Shown: piece by piece, positions 26,600-64,000 of the stretch | Layout of the letters: every line of letters begins with the position of its first letter | Numbering within the stretch: the stretch's first letter is position 1 | Assembly: GCA_030141605.1 (NCBI GenBank) | Contig: JAQGDQ010000296.1 | Span: 225,273-289,272, forward strand | Direction: 5' to 3' | DNA length: 64,000 bases | From: Tubiluchus corallicola | Lineage: Eukaryota; Priapulida; Priapulimorpha; Priapulimorphida; Tubiluchidae | Made by a program: the position numbers and the translations under genes | The notes under the pieces: model-generated | The model's database searches: none | Told to the model about the DNA's origin: nothing | What the model saw: only the letters and a program-made list of their open reading frames with translations

Positions 26600-28126
26600 A
26601 TGGCAAGGAAAAGTTGCACGCTTTGCAAAAGTGCAAAATATCCAGTAAATAAAAATCAGCTATTTCTTGCAACGTGTGAAAGGTGCTTCAAAAATAGAGG
26701 CAAACGACGAATATGGGAAATGATGGACACGAGGCGGCAGAAATTGTGTTTCCTGACTTCGTACTTGTTGGTGATCCAGAAGGCGAACGATATAAACAAA
26801 TGCTAATTTCCTTGCAAATAAAAGCCAAAAATGACGAAAAAGAGAGTAAACAGACAATTCAATACTTGGAATCAAAACTAGCTGCCAGCTACAAAGAGCA
26901 GTCAACTATCATCGAAAAGGTTCATAAATTATCAGCGGAACTCTCTGAACTACAAAAAAGAAAACAAAATGTAAGCAACCATAGAAGTGATAGTTCCTCC
27001 AAAGTTCCCAGTCACACAGATAAAGCAAGTCAAACTTTGCTTGGGAATGGAGACACCTCCTCTTCGAAACACGGGAATAACGACCTTCCATCGCAAGGCG
27101 AAACCTTGCAGGAAAAGGAAACTTCCAATGCCCAATAACTGTGAGTCAAAGAAGGAAAAAACCACAAAACCATACATGCAGCCACTCAAGCGCTAGTCCT
27201 GGGAGACTCAAGGACCGTATACTTAAATCCAAAGGGCATCAGGTAAAACGTCTAGGTACACTCATACAGAGGCTTAACACTAGAAGAGTTAAGCACACAA
27301 GTGTTAAACCATTATCCAGCTATGAAACTTGAAAACGTGATCATCGCTTGTGGTGTAAATGACATAAGACGGCTAGTGCAAAAATGCAACAACATATCGA
27401 CAAAGAATCATCAGTTAGAGACATCATTACAATTGCAGACAATTGTGCAAAAAACATTGCAAGTAAGTTTAAAGTTGCAAACATTTTTATTTGTAATATA
27501 CCGCTGACTTCAAAAAGTAAGCATTTTAATGCGAAACCATGTAATGCCTTTCTGGCAAACGAGCTTATACGCTCTTTTAATGATGATCTAGTCTATTTAG
27601 CTAACAAAGAGGGTCATTTATTGTGCAACATTCAAAGTCATTTTTTAGCTGAAGAGTTAATGGCAAGAGACGGTTTACATTTAAGTCGTACAGGTGTATC
27701 AAAATTAGCACAACGACTGAACTTATGTTTGCACAATGATCCTAAGCGTTGGTACGTGAAAACAAATCGCAAGCCAATGTCCCATGCAAACCCACACCAA
27801 CACAATTCTGCAATTTCGCGCCAAAATAACTCGTTTAGTTTACGTATTGGTTCATCTCACAATACCAGCTATTCAGACGCAGTTAAGAAACCTGGTCTTC
27901 TCCCAACGCCAGTAAGTAAAGACCCACAACGAACGAGAGAGCCATCTGAACGAAGCAGTTTGTACTATGCAGAAACGGCTAAACCTATCATTATCTTAAT
28001 AAATGTTCTACAACACTGCCAAGCCAAACTGAACCGCTGCAGTTAATTCAGGAACCAGCTCTAAAATCCGAGATTGAAAACATACTAACCAAAGCCTTTG
28101 AAGAGCTTATCTCCAAGTTCATATAG
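26600..28126 (+). pseudogene. Decayed CR1-type LINE ORF1: zinc finger, coiled coil, SGNH esterase
   Basis: Reading frames 26600-26722, 26713-27138, about 27160-27227, 27228-27332, 27301-27383, 27384-28046 and 28047-28126 follow each other through frameshifts and stops. First comes a Cys4 finger (C6-x2-C9-x16-C26-x2-C29) like the PHD-like finger of CR1 ORF1. Next is a charged heptad-rich segment (about 26790-26960), probably coiled coil. Then follows a hydrolase with GDS (serine codon 27208), GVND (27352-27363) and DGLH (Asp 27669, His 27678), the Ser/Gly-Asn/Asp-His blocks of the SGNH family. The frame resumes to a natural-looking end at TAG 28124. CR1-like ORF1 proteins are known to combine PHD and esterase domains. 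No ORF2 follows before the trinucleotide array at 28752. Confidence 0.75.
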
Positions 28127-28751
28127 GCCTAGTATCGTTTAGCTCGTTTTTAGACATTACTCTGAACTTTAAAGCTAGTCTGCGTCAACCTGTTATAAAA
28201 TCGTTTTTTTACTATGCTATTTTGATTTTAATGATGACACTGAATAACAGAAATAACATTAAATTGTTACCACTGCTGCTACTGAATTTTTACATAATAT
28301 GGCAAAATAGGCCAATCCTTCCTGACTCGTGTAAAGATTATAACGTAATAATTGTGTATACTAGTATTATAATAACAATTATCTCACCCACGTTATTACA
28401 TAATAGGAAATATTTATTTCTTATAGTACTGTGTTCTATACAAGCCTTTTTACTCACGCCGATATTACTATCCTTATGATCGTTCTAAAATTAATTTACC
28501 GCGCATGTGTAACGATTTACTGTGTAAGCCTGATACTATGCTGCTGTATTACTGCAAAAAAATTGCAAGTTAAAGTTATTTTATTAGTGTTAATAGGTAC
28601 ATTTTGGAAACCATAGTTGATATTTCTAACATATCTTATCATAAAATTACTAAATTTATTTGTGATTATGGTAGCCTTTGTATATTTAACGCCAAACACC
28701 AAATAGTTAAGTTCTTTTATTGTAACTATGCTTACGTCTTAGTTATACTAC
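28127..28751. other. Unassigned AT-rich tail of the LINE region
   Basis: 625 bp between ORF1 and the GAT array. Short hydrophobic frames occur (for example 28222-28479) but match no endonuclease or reverse transcriptase motif. It could be inter-ORF or 3' sequence of the element. Confidence 0.4.
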
Positions 28752-29072
<321 letters not shown>

Positions 29073-29074
<2 letters not shown>

Positions 29075-32000
29075 TAAAAAGAAACTAAAATATTGCACTA
29101 GTAGTATTGTTTTCTGCAGTTTAGTTGGGAATATTTTGACAACTTTGAGCCATGCATTTTCATGTTATGTGACTAATATTTTAATACTTCTGTTGTGTCT
29201 AGTGTTGTGCACTAGTTAAAAATTTGTGCAAAGTATAATTGCCTAAGCGCAAGAGAAATATCCGTAAAAACCGGTATCATGCATTTAAAAAATACTTTGT
29301 ATTGGTAGATTGGACGGGTGCATGTTTAGGACAGAATAACTCCCGGAGTCCCGGTGGCAAAAACACACAACTGCTCTAGTACATTGTAGAATGGTAATGT
29401 AGCTCGTGGGTTACCTACGAAACGCTTGTGTGCTTGTTTGCGTACGAGAAATTTACGCAACAAATTCACATACCTGCGTAAGCAAGTTTTGCTTTCTGTC
29501 GTAAATGCGGTGTTAGGTACGATTCACGCAACGATCTTTAGGTTCACGTAGGCATGTTTTAAACCTTACCTATAGCTAAATAGATATTTTTGTGCTAATT
29601 CTGAGTCATCATAGTCAGCCATCAGCGCTAAGTATTTAGTTCTCGCAAGTGGGGTGCTGCACGTTACTTGGTGTGACTCTCGTAATGATTACTACGATGC
29701 GATCGGCTTTTTTTCAATTGCAAAAATGATCAACATGTTTTGCATAGCAAAGCATAACAAAATGGAAACAATCACAACTACAAAGATTGTTGGTATTTGG
29801 AAATAAATGGGAATCTGATGATTATGACGGAAAATTACAGCATGCTGGCAAAACAAGAAGCAACTTGAAAAATCGGTATGGAAAAGAGAAAATAATAATA
29901 ATAAAGCTATAAACCCAGAGATATTGCAAGAGCTTAAAAATAGAACACAGAAAAATAGAATATGAAAATTTTTCCTTGATAGGTAGAAAATCTGAAAAAC
30001 AATAGTGTATTAGAGCTAGGGAGTGTGGGCTTGCAGATATTTAAAAAAAAACATAATGAAAATCAAGTTAAATATGATGGAATTGAAATGTAATTTGTTT
30101 GTTGCTGTTTAATGTTAATGATAAAGATCATATGCGGCTGAAGTGCTGAATTATTCGAATCTATAATAATTGTAGTAATGAATCGAATTCGAATGTTCAA
30201 ACTCGAACGTTCAGTGCTTAACCCTAATCCGCTCCCTCCCCCCTCCCCCCCCCCCAAAAAAAAAACGCATCCGGATGCTACATAAACGCCACGTAATATG
30301 CAAAAATTGTGAATGACCATAATATTGTAATGACGGTTGATTGAAAAAATTATTGCTCTTGCACAGTTGTGCTCATCTTGGTAAAGGTGGAGACTGAAGA
30401 GGAGCCAGTGTATGGCTCTGAACCGTTGAACGTCACTCAAGATTTCTTCTGTTGCTCGAAATTGTTCCACGAAAGTCAAAGTACCTTGCTGTATTACTAG
30501 TTTCCTACATTAATAAGTACTTAGGAATACGGAAGTAAAATTTGTGTTAGTAATTAGTCGTCTAATATTGTAGTTAAATTTGATACCGATACACATTTGT
30601 GCACACGCTTCGATGGACTAATGCGAATTTACAGCGCAGCTTCCATTATATTTTAATTTATTTTTGCTTGAGGCTTAGAGATGGGTGCAGGAATTTGATA
30701 TTAATTCAGACTTCGTTCAAATTAAGTTCTCACGAATTTATGAATTTTATAAAGTATTTTCAGTTAAGGGTTTAAAACTTTATGAAAGGAAATCTACAAT
30801 TGGACAAATATCTGAGTAAGGAATGTGTTTTGCTTTGATTAAATTGAAATTTGTGTTTCTGTTTAAGGAGAATCAAGCAGTCAATTTGAATTTGCTGTTC
30901 TATGGCCGTAAGAGACTTTCTTCACTCCGACTGCCTCAGTTTTGATTTTGCTTTGTGTATTTGTTTGTAAAACATGTCATGTGGAACACAGTTAGAGCTT
31001 CTGATTTTGCATTAAAATTTAATGTCAACACAAATAGATCTCTCAACTCCTGCGACTCATGCCATGAGCCTCATGATTTTAACTCATTTTGTGCAGTCTC
31101 ATGGCACACCTGGTTTCTCATGGTTAATAAAAATAACATCAAGTTTTGACTGTACATACAAAATAAAACTAAAAGATACAATAGGATTCAATTGTTCAGA
31201 AACCCTCTGGAATATGGGCTCATGTGGACCAGCTTTTTTACTCAGACTATATAACAAAAACTACAGTTCACAGTTTTTATCTATTCCAATTTTAATACTA
31301 TACTGATGCAAAACTTATGTATTCTTTCTTGATTCTTCACATGCTCATCTCTCTTCTATTGTTTTAGATGAACAGCCTTTTTTAGTTCACTATAGTGATG
31401 AGTAATTCTTCACGTGCTGCTGACGGTATCCATAGTATAGAGATTACGTTAATTATAGTTTTAGGTATACTTTTCTCCTGAATTATAATTTTAACAGTAA
31501 TAAGTCTTCAATCCTTAACTAATGCTCACTTAAACTTTCTGCATGTGAAGGGAGATCTGTGGCTGAAAATCAATTTGATAAAAAGACACCACTTTGTTTT
31601 TGTGGTCATATACAGACGTCCAAATAATCCAGTATTTCATTTTTGAAATCACTTAAATGACATTCTTATTAATATTTAAATTAGACATACCCACTTATAA
31701 TGTTCATTTCAACATGAATCTAAGGCACTTTGTCAACTGGGCTATCGTGAAATATATCTCTAGAGATTTTCGACATACCAAGGTGTATTTACTTTAGCAA
31801 TCTGATTGCCTAGATTCGCCCATACAAACGGGTTTTTAACAGGCTATATGCTGTATTAATAGCGTGTAGGACTACGTAATTAGCCATTTCACTTAATTAA
31901 CCATGAACTGGCTCTATAGTGGCCTATTTCTAGGCGATTCTTTTCCAAGTATAAAACCCAAAGGCTAATGTTTCCTCTTTCTGTTGGTATAATGTTGTTA

Positions 32001-32590
32001 TCCCACAGAATACTATCTCTGGGATGCTCCTACTCTAGGACAATCTAAAGTATAGACGCATAAATGTATAATTGCTTTTCATACTGGTCGTGTAACATAA
32101 AATCTTTATTCTCTAGTCATGCAGTCATTATTGTTTATTAGTCTGTTAATGTGTAGCAAGCCCTATAAGCAGTAAAACCTAGTATGATGTAATACTAATC
32201 AGTCTAAGAGTTTCGTTGTCATTTTTGTGCATCGTAAATACCATAATATGTGATCATTAATAATTATGTGCATATTTTAATTTGGTGTCCTTGCTTTCTT
32301 TTTCTATCAGGTATGAAACACAACCATTAGGAAACAGCAATACCTAGTTCCACTAAATGTCTTCTATCATGTAAATGTGAAAATAAATTACTTTGAGTTC
32401 AAAGAATTTAAGGAGTTTCAGGCCTTCAGCACTTCACCCAAGCTATTTCACTTATCAAAAAACAATAAATTAACCTAAAATTCGCAATTGCCAACAATGG
32501 CTTCGCATCATCTGCAAGTTTTTGTTCTTGTTATATCAGCTGATTTGTTTAGAAATAGCATTTTGGTTTTTTGAAAATAATGTTGTCACC
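29073..32590. other. No gene recognised
   Basis: Contains the poly-C tract at 30.2 kb. The minus-strand frame at 30063-30479 crosses that tract and is not supported as a gene. Confidence 0.45.
30232..30265. repeat. Poly-C tract followed by poly-A
   Basis: Runs of C interrupted by single T, the longest 13 bases, then ten A. The minus strand could fold as a G-quadruplex. Confidence 0.85.
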
Positions 32591-32650
32591 GCCATCTTGA
32601 AACCAAAATGGCAGATCAAAAATCCAACTCGTTGATTGATACAGAATTTG
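32591..32650 (+). repeat. Dispersed repeat fragment related to 13.4-13.7 kb
   Basis: GCCATCTTGAAACCAAAATG forms a small palindrome, followed by GGCAGATCAAAAATCCAACT, shared with 13640-13660. Confidence 0.55.
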
Positions 32651-33110
32651 TTCTTATATATTTGTGTTAAATTTTATGACATTCCATTGCGAGTTGATAG
32701 AGCTTTAAGTTTTTTTAAAAGGTCATCATAGATGAAATATTAACGTTCAATAAATGTTAATAAAACTAAATTTATGTTAATTTCAATTCATTCTATCGAT
32801 TTTTAAAACCTCAAAGTAATTTTGAAATAAATGAATAACTTTTCTCTGTAAGTCTCGCAAATCGAGATTTTTTTCAATTCAGATAGCAATTCAAATTGAT
32901 CAGCTCATATTAAACATATAACTTAATAAAATATTGATGTTTACTCAGAGATTAGCTAGGCACTGTGTAGAGCTGTTATCTCTTTGATTGGTACATAATT
33001 CTTTAGTAACATTTAGTTTATACATAAATTAGTTATTGAGCCCTTCATAAAGACATTGTTTTATTGCTTTGTTTTATCTCTTGTTCTCATTACTGATTAG
33101 AATAAACTAG

Positions 33111-33278
33111 TAGAAAGGAAACAGGTTGTGATTTTATACCATGGTTAAAATAATCTAACTTACAGTATAAATGTATAAAATATTGAAAAGGAAAATGCTG
33201 TTGCCGGTGATAAAATGTATATTTTTATTATACTTCAAAATGGGATACGATCTGAAAAATTGTCCTGTTTTTCTTTAA
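33111..33278 (+). mobile_element. Inverted-repeat transposon, internally deleted copy
   Basis: Starts TAGAAAGGAAACAGG and ends CCTGTTTTTCTTTAA, inverted relatives. The inside joins the left block (TAAAATATTGAAAAGGAAAA) directly to the right block (ATACTTCAAAATGGGATA) of the 34.9-kb copy, so the centre is missing. Confidence 0.6.
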
Positions 33279-33599
33279 GATACCAAGTTACACCTTTCAT
33301 AAGCTTAAATTCTTAAAATTTGAAAATATAACTATTGTATTCTTATTTTGATTTTGATTTTCTTATTTGAAAGAGTTTAAATTTTGAGCCTCTCAAAATA
33401 ATTAAATTTTGAAATAAGTAGAATCTGCCAAATGCAACAGTGTCCTGTTTGTTTATCTGTCTGCCCTAAAAATACTTCTACCCAACATAATATAAAGCTA
33501 ATGTCATTGAAAATTTTGCGCATATTGATGTATTGTTCATTGTAACATTGTCAATAAGCCAGCTGAATAACATTTCCAAATTAAAGCTATTGCAAATTT

Positions 33600-33798
33600 C
33601 GAAATATACGTCTTTGTTTAACTGTTGAAAATTGAAAATTTAACAGATCCCAAATCTCTCCAAAAATGTATAAATTAGTTTTAAAACAATTCCTTCAATT
33701 ACTTATTTTCGAAAAATACGTCTTTATTTAAGTATTAAAAATAGAAATTTTACCAAGTCCTATATCTCTCAAAAAATGTATAAATTTGTTTTAAAAGA
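33600..33798 (+). repeat. Imperfect tandem duplication, period about 110 bp
   Basis: CGAAATATACGTCTTTGTTT at 33600 and CGAAAAATACGTCTTTATTT at 33710 each open a similar block of about 89 bp ending AATGTATAAATT.GTTTTAAAA. Confidence 0.8.
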
Positions 33799-34905
33799 AC
33801 GTGAAAATGTCGGCAGTTTCATAAATTTCTCAAAATTTTGTGCCTTAATTTCCTATTTTATTACACATTTTGATGTGTAGGATGCACAGAATTGGTGAAA
33901 TGTGATGCCATCAAATAATATTAAATATTTATTATAAGCAGGTAGCAGACACAAAAAAGCAAATCCCATCAAGCTGTGTAATGTGAACTAATAACTGGAA
34001 TTTACCTTATGTACAGAAACAACAAAAGATGTCTTAGGTTTACCTTAGTCAGTTTTTTAAAGACTGTAGCAAATCACTACAAATTTCCTTAGTATTACAT
34101 GCAGAACAGTGATTTCACTCTCTTTGGTTGACCTTTGTACCAGCTACATTATTCTGTAAACAAGCATGGCCGTTTATACGCTTGTTGTCTAGGAACAATG
34201 AATGTAGCCAGGTTAATACTTTCTTATTTGTACAAGAATCTGAATCGCTTAAGTTATTAGCATGGATCTGGAAAAAGTGCTTATATACATCTGTGGATGG
34301 CTGCCAAATTGGCTGGTATCGAATATAGAATGTGAGTTTAAAGGTTTTTGCACTGTAGCTTTTTAACTATATCAAACATTTTTCATTTGTTCTTTTGTAT
34401 AAAAGGCTTTCTCGATAAAATTTTTTCTTCCTATCTAGAGAGAACCAATGTATATAATTAAAGGTAGCTAATTGCTGTACTGCTGCCAGTGGTTGAACTA
34501 TTACTATGTAGCTACTAGCTAATGACTATCACTGGGATGTAACTGCAAAGAGCTTCACCAAATACAGCATCACACTTAGAGCTCAAGAAACCAGTGATGC
34601 TGTTGGCTTTATCATTCATTTACTCTAATATGTCAATCAGAGTAATTGATCTGTCAGTAATTGTAATTGTAATTATTAATAAGTAATCTGGTCTGGATAA
34701 CTGATATATCAATAATTGTAATTAGTGAGTTTTGCTATCAAAAAATGTCTGACTGCCAGTAATGTTGTAGAGCTGTATATTTTTCCACCTGAACATCAGA
34801 ACAAGCAAAACGTGTTGGTGAGTCGTATTTATTATTCTTTTTTGTAGTCTGTAGTACGTTGTAAATACTCACTCAAAAAGTCGACAGTTATTTTAGCATT
34901 TTGTT

Positions 34906-35494
34906 TTAAGGGAAAACCAGACCCAATGTTAAACTATAGCTCAAATCAATCTAACTATAAAATATTGAAAGGAATTGTGCTATTTTTTCAATGAGTTACA
35001 TGAAAGAATTATTACCACAGAAATGTAATTTTGCATTCATACAAGTAGTTCTTTGCTGTTACATGTATTTTGCTATTCGCTAGTTAGATGGGCACTAGCA
35101 CCTGCATCTAGAAAATGTGTTGCACAAAAAACAGGTGCTGTACCTCTCAGTTCAATGGTGTTTGGTTGTGACATAATACACATATTCAAGAGCTCATGCG
35201 TGAGCACAGCGGGCGGTGAATTTGAAATTCGAATTTTAAAGTTAAAATTTGCAAAGTTTTTTGTATATCACATTAAATGTTGTACAGTAGCACTGTACTT
35301 CAATTTTTGTTTTCGCAAACATGTGCAACACACTCATGGAAAGATTGTGCTGTGAAAATCATGTTCAGTTGTGATGTCCTTATCATATATAATTATCAAA
35401 AACACCTTGGCATTGCTATAAGTGTTAAAATGTATACTTGTTACCATACTTCAAAATGGGATAGGATATAAAAAGTTATCGTGTTTTCCTTTAA
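34906..35494 (+). mobile_element. Inverted-repeat transposon, full-length copy
   Basis: Left end TTAAGGGAAAACCAG, right end GTTTTCCTTTAA. The 589 bp align along their whole length with the reverse complement of 52834-53436, for example TAGTTAGATGGGC near 35080 and CTCATGCGTGAGCACAGCG near 35193. No transposase is encoded. Confidence 0.7.
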
Positions 35495-36981
35495 ACCTTT
35501 GAATTGAGATAGATTTGTGTCAGTTAGTAATTTTCTTCTTGATAGTTCTTGTTTATTTATTTATTTATTTATTTTTATAATTTCTTGATTCTGTGATTGT
35601 TTTAAACTGTAGTGACATTTCTGGTGCTAATGCGTAGAGTTATGATTGTTTTTCAAATTTCAAATTGGAATAATATTCGCATTTAAAATTTAAAGTTTTT
35701 CTGATTGTTTTGCTGGCAATTTGACAACCAAATAAATTGGTACAAAATGCTATAACTGGCCTGTAGAACTATAACAAAATTACTTCACCAAACAAATTAA
35801 TTTTGTGTTGTTGGCTAATAATTACTACTGCATGACTCACTTTATTCTAGTGCAGAAATCTTAAGAAAAAATATTTGCCAGAAGTTTAGTATTTATTCAG
35901 TTTTAAGTCATTAGGCCAAAAGGTAAATTTGTTCCGCCTTTGATTCAGTTAAATAATCAATGATTGCAGGAACAGTTATTTCTTTTAACTTTGTTCTGAC
36001 AATATTATCTAGGTTTTTCAAGTAAAGTACCAAAATTATGATAGCTATTTATTGTTTCAACTTTTTAATAATTTACCTTTACTGTGTAGGGAAAGTGATG
36101 TCACTGTGGGAGTTTAATGATAAATTCAATTTTTAGATGTTTTAATCTACTTAATCCTGAACAGTAGCTGTCTATGGCCACTTCTATAGTGGCTGACAGT
36201 AAAACCTTGTGCCATTATTAAACATCAAACGTGTATTGACTGGTACCTTGTGGGATAGTATGATTATTTATTGCTTTAATGATGTGGGTACAATAGGGGC
36301 AGGACTATTAAATACTGTACTAAAAATGTAAACGTATGTTTTCTTCGAAGGTTAAAAAGTCATTATATTTTAAGCCCATTTCCTCTTTATTTTTGTAATT
36401 ATTACTAAGTCATTTTGCAGTGTTGAAAATTATGCTATGCTTACATTAATAATCATTTGTCAACCATCAGCCTTACTTTAGTCATGCCCTGCTCTTCAGC
36501 TGCTTAACAGGGTAATATTGGAGAATCAGGCTGTGTGTAGTGTTGCTTTCCACGTTTAAGCGATGCATATGATAAGTTAAAAGTTACATCGTTAACACTT
36601 ACTACGAGATTCCAAAAATCAAGCTGCATCAAAAAAAGATATTGTATGATTTATAAATTGTTCTATAGGAATTATGTATTATGTGAAGTTAGTATAATCT
36701 CTCATCTAACGTGATCAGCATTATTGCCAAAGCTTACTAAAACATTGACTGATGAGCGGTGTCCCACATGACACGATCATTACTGGAACAATACTGACAT
36801 GTTCATGTATATTGAGTCGCTAAGCGGCAAAGCTTGTGATCGGAAATTGCTGTCTCGTATGTTTTGAGCTTTGAGTGATAGCTACTACCTGAATCTCTTT
36901 GCATTTGCGCTCTGTAGTTTTCTTATTATGTGTTAAAATACGTTTGTATTAGAAAGCTGGCAGTTGGATGTAGGCTTTACT
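35495..36981. other. No coding feature; possible promoter region of exon 1B
   Basis: TTTA repeats at about 35550-35575, otherwise unique-looking AT-rich DNA. No clear TATA/Inr pair was found before 36982. Confidence 0.4.
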
Positions 36982-37009
36982 ATGCTCACTCGTAAAATCA
37001 GCGATGAAG
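36982..37009 (+). CDS. SLC15A: Candidate first coding exon 1B of the peptide transporter
   Basis: ATG at 36982 opens nine codons (MLTRKISDE) plus one base before donor GTAGGC at 37010. It ends in phase 1, compatible with exon 2, and would give E-A-S-R-L-L at the junction and a 765-residue protein. No clear TATA box is visible upstream. The short length and weaker promoter make this less certain than exon 1C. Confidence 0.35.
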
Positions 37010-37800
37010 GTAGGCATGGTTTTTTGTCTTTTTTTCTCTACGTTTTCCAATTTGACTGGTTTCTGCATCTGGTTTAACATTTGTCATTCAAATTGGCAAG
37101 AGTTATTTAGCACGAACTTGTAAGGTCTGGAACTCTGGTTACATTTGTAATCCTCATGTTCATAGTCTTTTTCTTCTCATTTGTGTCCAACTTTTTCTTT
37201 GTTAAGAATTTTTGAGATAGGCCTATGTTTATTATCAAATTAATAGTGGGTCTACCTACAACATTCTAAAGCTATTTCAGTATAGTTTCATATCAGCGTA
37301 GATTATAACTACTGTACTTAATTTATAAGTCAGTTTTTAGAAACTAATGCAACATTAAGGTAATCTTGAATTTTCTAAAACAAAATAAATGACTCAAGTT
37401 GCAAAACCTTAGGCTACTTATAAAAATGGTCACAACGGTGTTGAATGATGTATTGTTGACAAATGAAATTTGAGAGAATCAAAAACAAAATACAATTTAA
37501 GAAGATTCTATAGACTGCTTTGAATAATTAAGTACTACATTAATATGCATAAATGTATGCTTATTTGCTGGATTAATTCACTCTTTTATCTGAATAAGCA
37601 ACATTTGCTGTAAACTCTCTTAGATTCTGTAAGGCACTTGGTAAACAAATACATACCTTTTGCTTTAAAATAAGAGCAAGTCAGATCTTATTGTGTCATG
37701 TGATTAGATAAATTGCTGATAAAGCCATTGTACCTGGAAATCTATTCTAACATGACCTATAAGTAAGCCACAGTAATGAGGCAGCATTGGTAGTAACCCC

Positions 37801-62845
<25,045 letters not shown>

Positions 62846-63230
62846 AAGTTTGTGTAAATGAAACTATGGCGAATTTTGTGACAGTTAATTTGTCGACTAC
62901 ATCGATTTTTATGTAAAGTCTCCGATTTTCTGGAATGGAAATGGATGAAATTAATAGGATTGGGCAACTGTAGTGGAAATAGCTAACAAAAATGGATTTC
63001 CGAGTTTCTGTAAATCTAATACTTCAGATAAAATTTTTACGTCACTTGTTACATTCCGGCAAAAGTCTAACCTTTCACAAGTTTGTAAGACGTTTTGTAC
63101 TTTTCACTCTCTTTTTGCATTTGCTACGAGAAGTGTGGGAAAATGTCAGTTTGGACCGAATAGAGTTTTATGTATGTTTTTCTTTCGCAATGATTGTAGA
63201 AATTAAAAAATAGTAGGAACAAATAATAAA
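62846..63230 (+). terminator. 3' UTR and polyadenylation signals of the peptide transporter
   Basis: After TAA the sequence has no coding support. ATTAAA at 63202-63207 and AATAAA at 63225-63230 are candidate polyadenylation signals. Both lie in the unique spacer between the inverted arms, so the mirrored copy lacks the same signals. Confidence 0.55.
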
Positions 63231-63547
63231 TCGTTTCCCACACCAAAAATGATAGTAGCTTAAATAAGGCCTCCGATTTTCTGCTTCAAAAATGACCAAA
63301 TTCTGTTTCAAATCATCAATACCGTTTCAATTTCACTTCATGGAAATTAGAAGCCACATGACCCTATAACTAATGCATATCATCACGCAAATCGTTTTTA
63401 CTTTTTTAGATAAATATTCAAAAGTTGAACTTGAATTGAGGTCAAAAGGGGATAGAGTTTAAACAAATTTCATTGTAAATACAAAAATGTTTAAGGATAT
63501 GGCCACATATTTGCATGAAAGTGAGCAACTTTTTCATAAACATACTG

Positions 63548-64000
63548 CTATTCGGTCCAAACTGACATTTTCCCACACTTCTCGTAGCAAATGCAAAAAG
63601 AGAGTGAAAAGTACAAAACGTCTTACAAACTTGTGAAAGGTTAGACTTTTGCCGGAATGTAACAAGTGACGTAAAAATTTTATCTGAAGTATTAGATTTA
63701 CAGAAACTCGGAAATCCATTTTTGTTAGCTATTTCCACTATAGTTGCCCAATCCTATTAATTTCATCCATTTCCATTCCAGAAAATCGGAGACTTTACAT
63801 AAAAATCGATGTAGTCGACAAATTAACTGTCACAAAATTCGCCATAGTTTCATTTACACAAACTTTTAAAATCGTTCGTCTGCAACATCTTCAGAATCAG
63901 CATATCCAAAATTATCCCAAGTTTTAGTTTTTTCATTCAGTCCAGGCTTTTCAGGAGGAGGTTCTCTAGTTCCGTTCTGGACTATTTCGCCATCATTGTG
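63548..64000 (-). repeat. Inverted duplication, right arm
   Basis: Reverse complement of 62711-63163, separated from it by a 384-bp spacer (63164-63547). It continues to the last base of the window, so it is cut off by the window edge. Confidence 0.95.
63866..64000 (-). CDS. SLC15A: Partial second copy of peptide transporter last exon (minus strand)
   Basis: The 135 bp encode the same last 44 residues and stop as 62711-62845 with no nucleotide change. Open at the window edge. It is either the 3' end of a tail-to-tail paralogous gene, an exon-only duplication, or a fold-back error in the assembly. Near-zero divergence means the duplication is very recent, homogenised by conversion, or artefactual. 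Confidence 0.6.
   Translation of the reverse strand, partial: HNDGEIVQNGTREPPPEKPGLNEKTKTWDNFGYADSEDVADERF

Noticed and set aside
28222-28479. Hydrophobic 85-codon frame that looks membrane-spanning
   Set aside because: Hydrophobicity is expected from AT-rich DNA; no motif found.
30063-30479. 138-codon minus-strand frame
   Set aside because: Crosses the poly-C/poly-A tract (Gly-rich block) and shows no family match.
62973-63738. Mirror-image frames starting MEIANKNG on both strands
   Set aside because: They lie in the 3' UTR and are duplicated by the inverted repeat; no independent support.

Overview
This is intron-rich, AT-rich metazoan nuclear DNA, most likely from an invertebrate. The evidence is GT-AG exons with pyrimidine-rich acceptors and ordinary kilobase-scale introns, long di-, tri-, tetra- and pentanucleotide arrays, decayed non-LTR retrotransposon pieces with a CR1-type ORF1, a Penelope-like remnant and a small inverted-repeat transposon family. 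The phylum cannot be fixed from the sequence.

The main gene, on the + strand, is a proton-coupled oligopeptide transporter of the SLC15A1/SLC15A2 (PEPT1/PEPT2) type. I rebuilt 20 coding exons from 37801 to 62845 that keep phase throughout and give 795 residues. Notable points: (a) exon 5, which encodes transmembrane segment 3, is present as two tandem same-phase copies (44826-44933 and 45001-45102) separated by a 67-nt intron, the layout of mutually exclusive exons; (b) there are three candidate first exons (22956, 36982, 37801), all ending in phase 1 and all placing an acidic residue in front of an SRLL sequence from exon 2, which makes an acidic-dileucine motif; (c) a candidate alternative last exon with its own AATAAA lies at 60548-60598; (d) the end of the last exon plus 3' UTR is repeated as a near-perfect inverted copy that runs off the right edge, so a tail-to-tail second copy, or an assembly fold-back, begins there.

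Left half, region by region. 1-12.6 kb: mostly gene-poor, with pentanucleotide and GT arrays (3.9-4.55 kb), an inverted-repeat element (6.0-6.5 kb), an exact 553-bp tandem duplication (7915-9020) and a long hairpin (10785-10912). At 13127-13295 there is a single exon of an SLC25A34/35-type mitochondrial carrier with no partner exon seen. At 17.6-18.4 kb (minus strand) lies a decayed LINE reverse transcriptase. At 22.9 kb there is a TATA/Inr promoter with the most distal candidate transporter exon. At 23.68-23.96 kb lies a GIY-YIG remnant of a Penelope-like element. At 25.9-26.1 kb an inverted repeat surrounds a short telomere-like core. At 26.6-28.1 kb lies a decayed CR1-type ORF1 (zinc finger, coiled coil, SGNH esterase) between trinucleotide arrays. 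From 29 to 37 kb I see only dispersed repeats.

Coordinates come from reading by eye. Splice sites are predicted from consensus, phase and protein-family continuity, with no transcript evidence.
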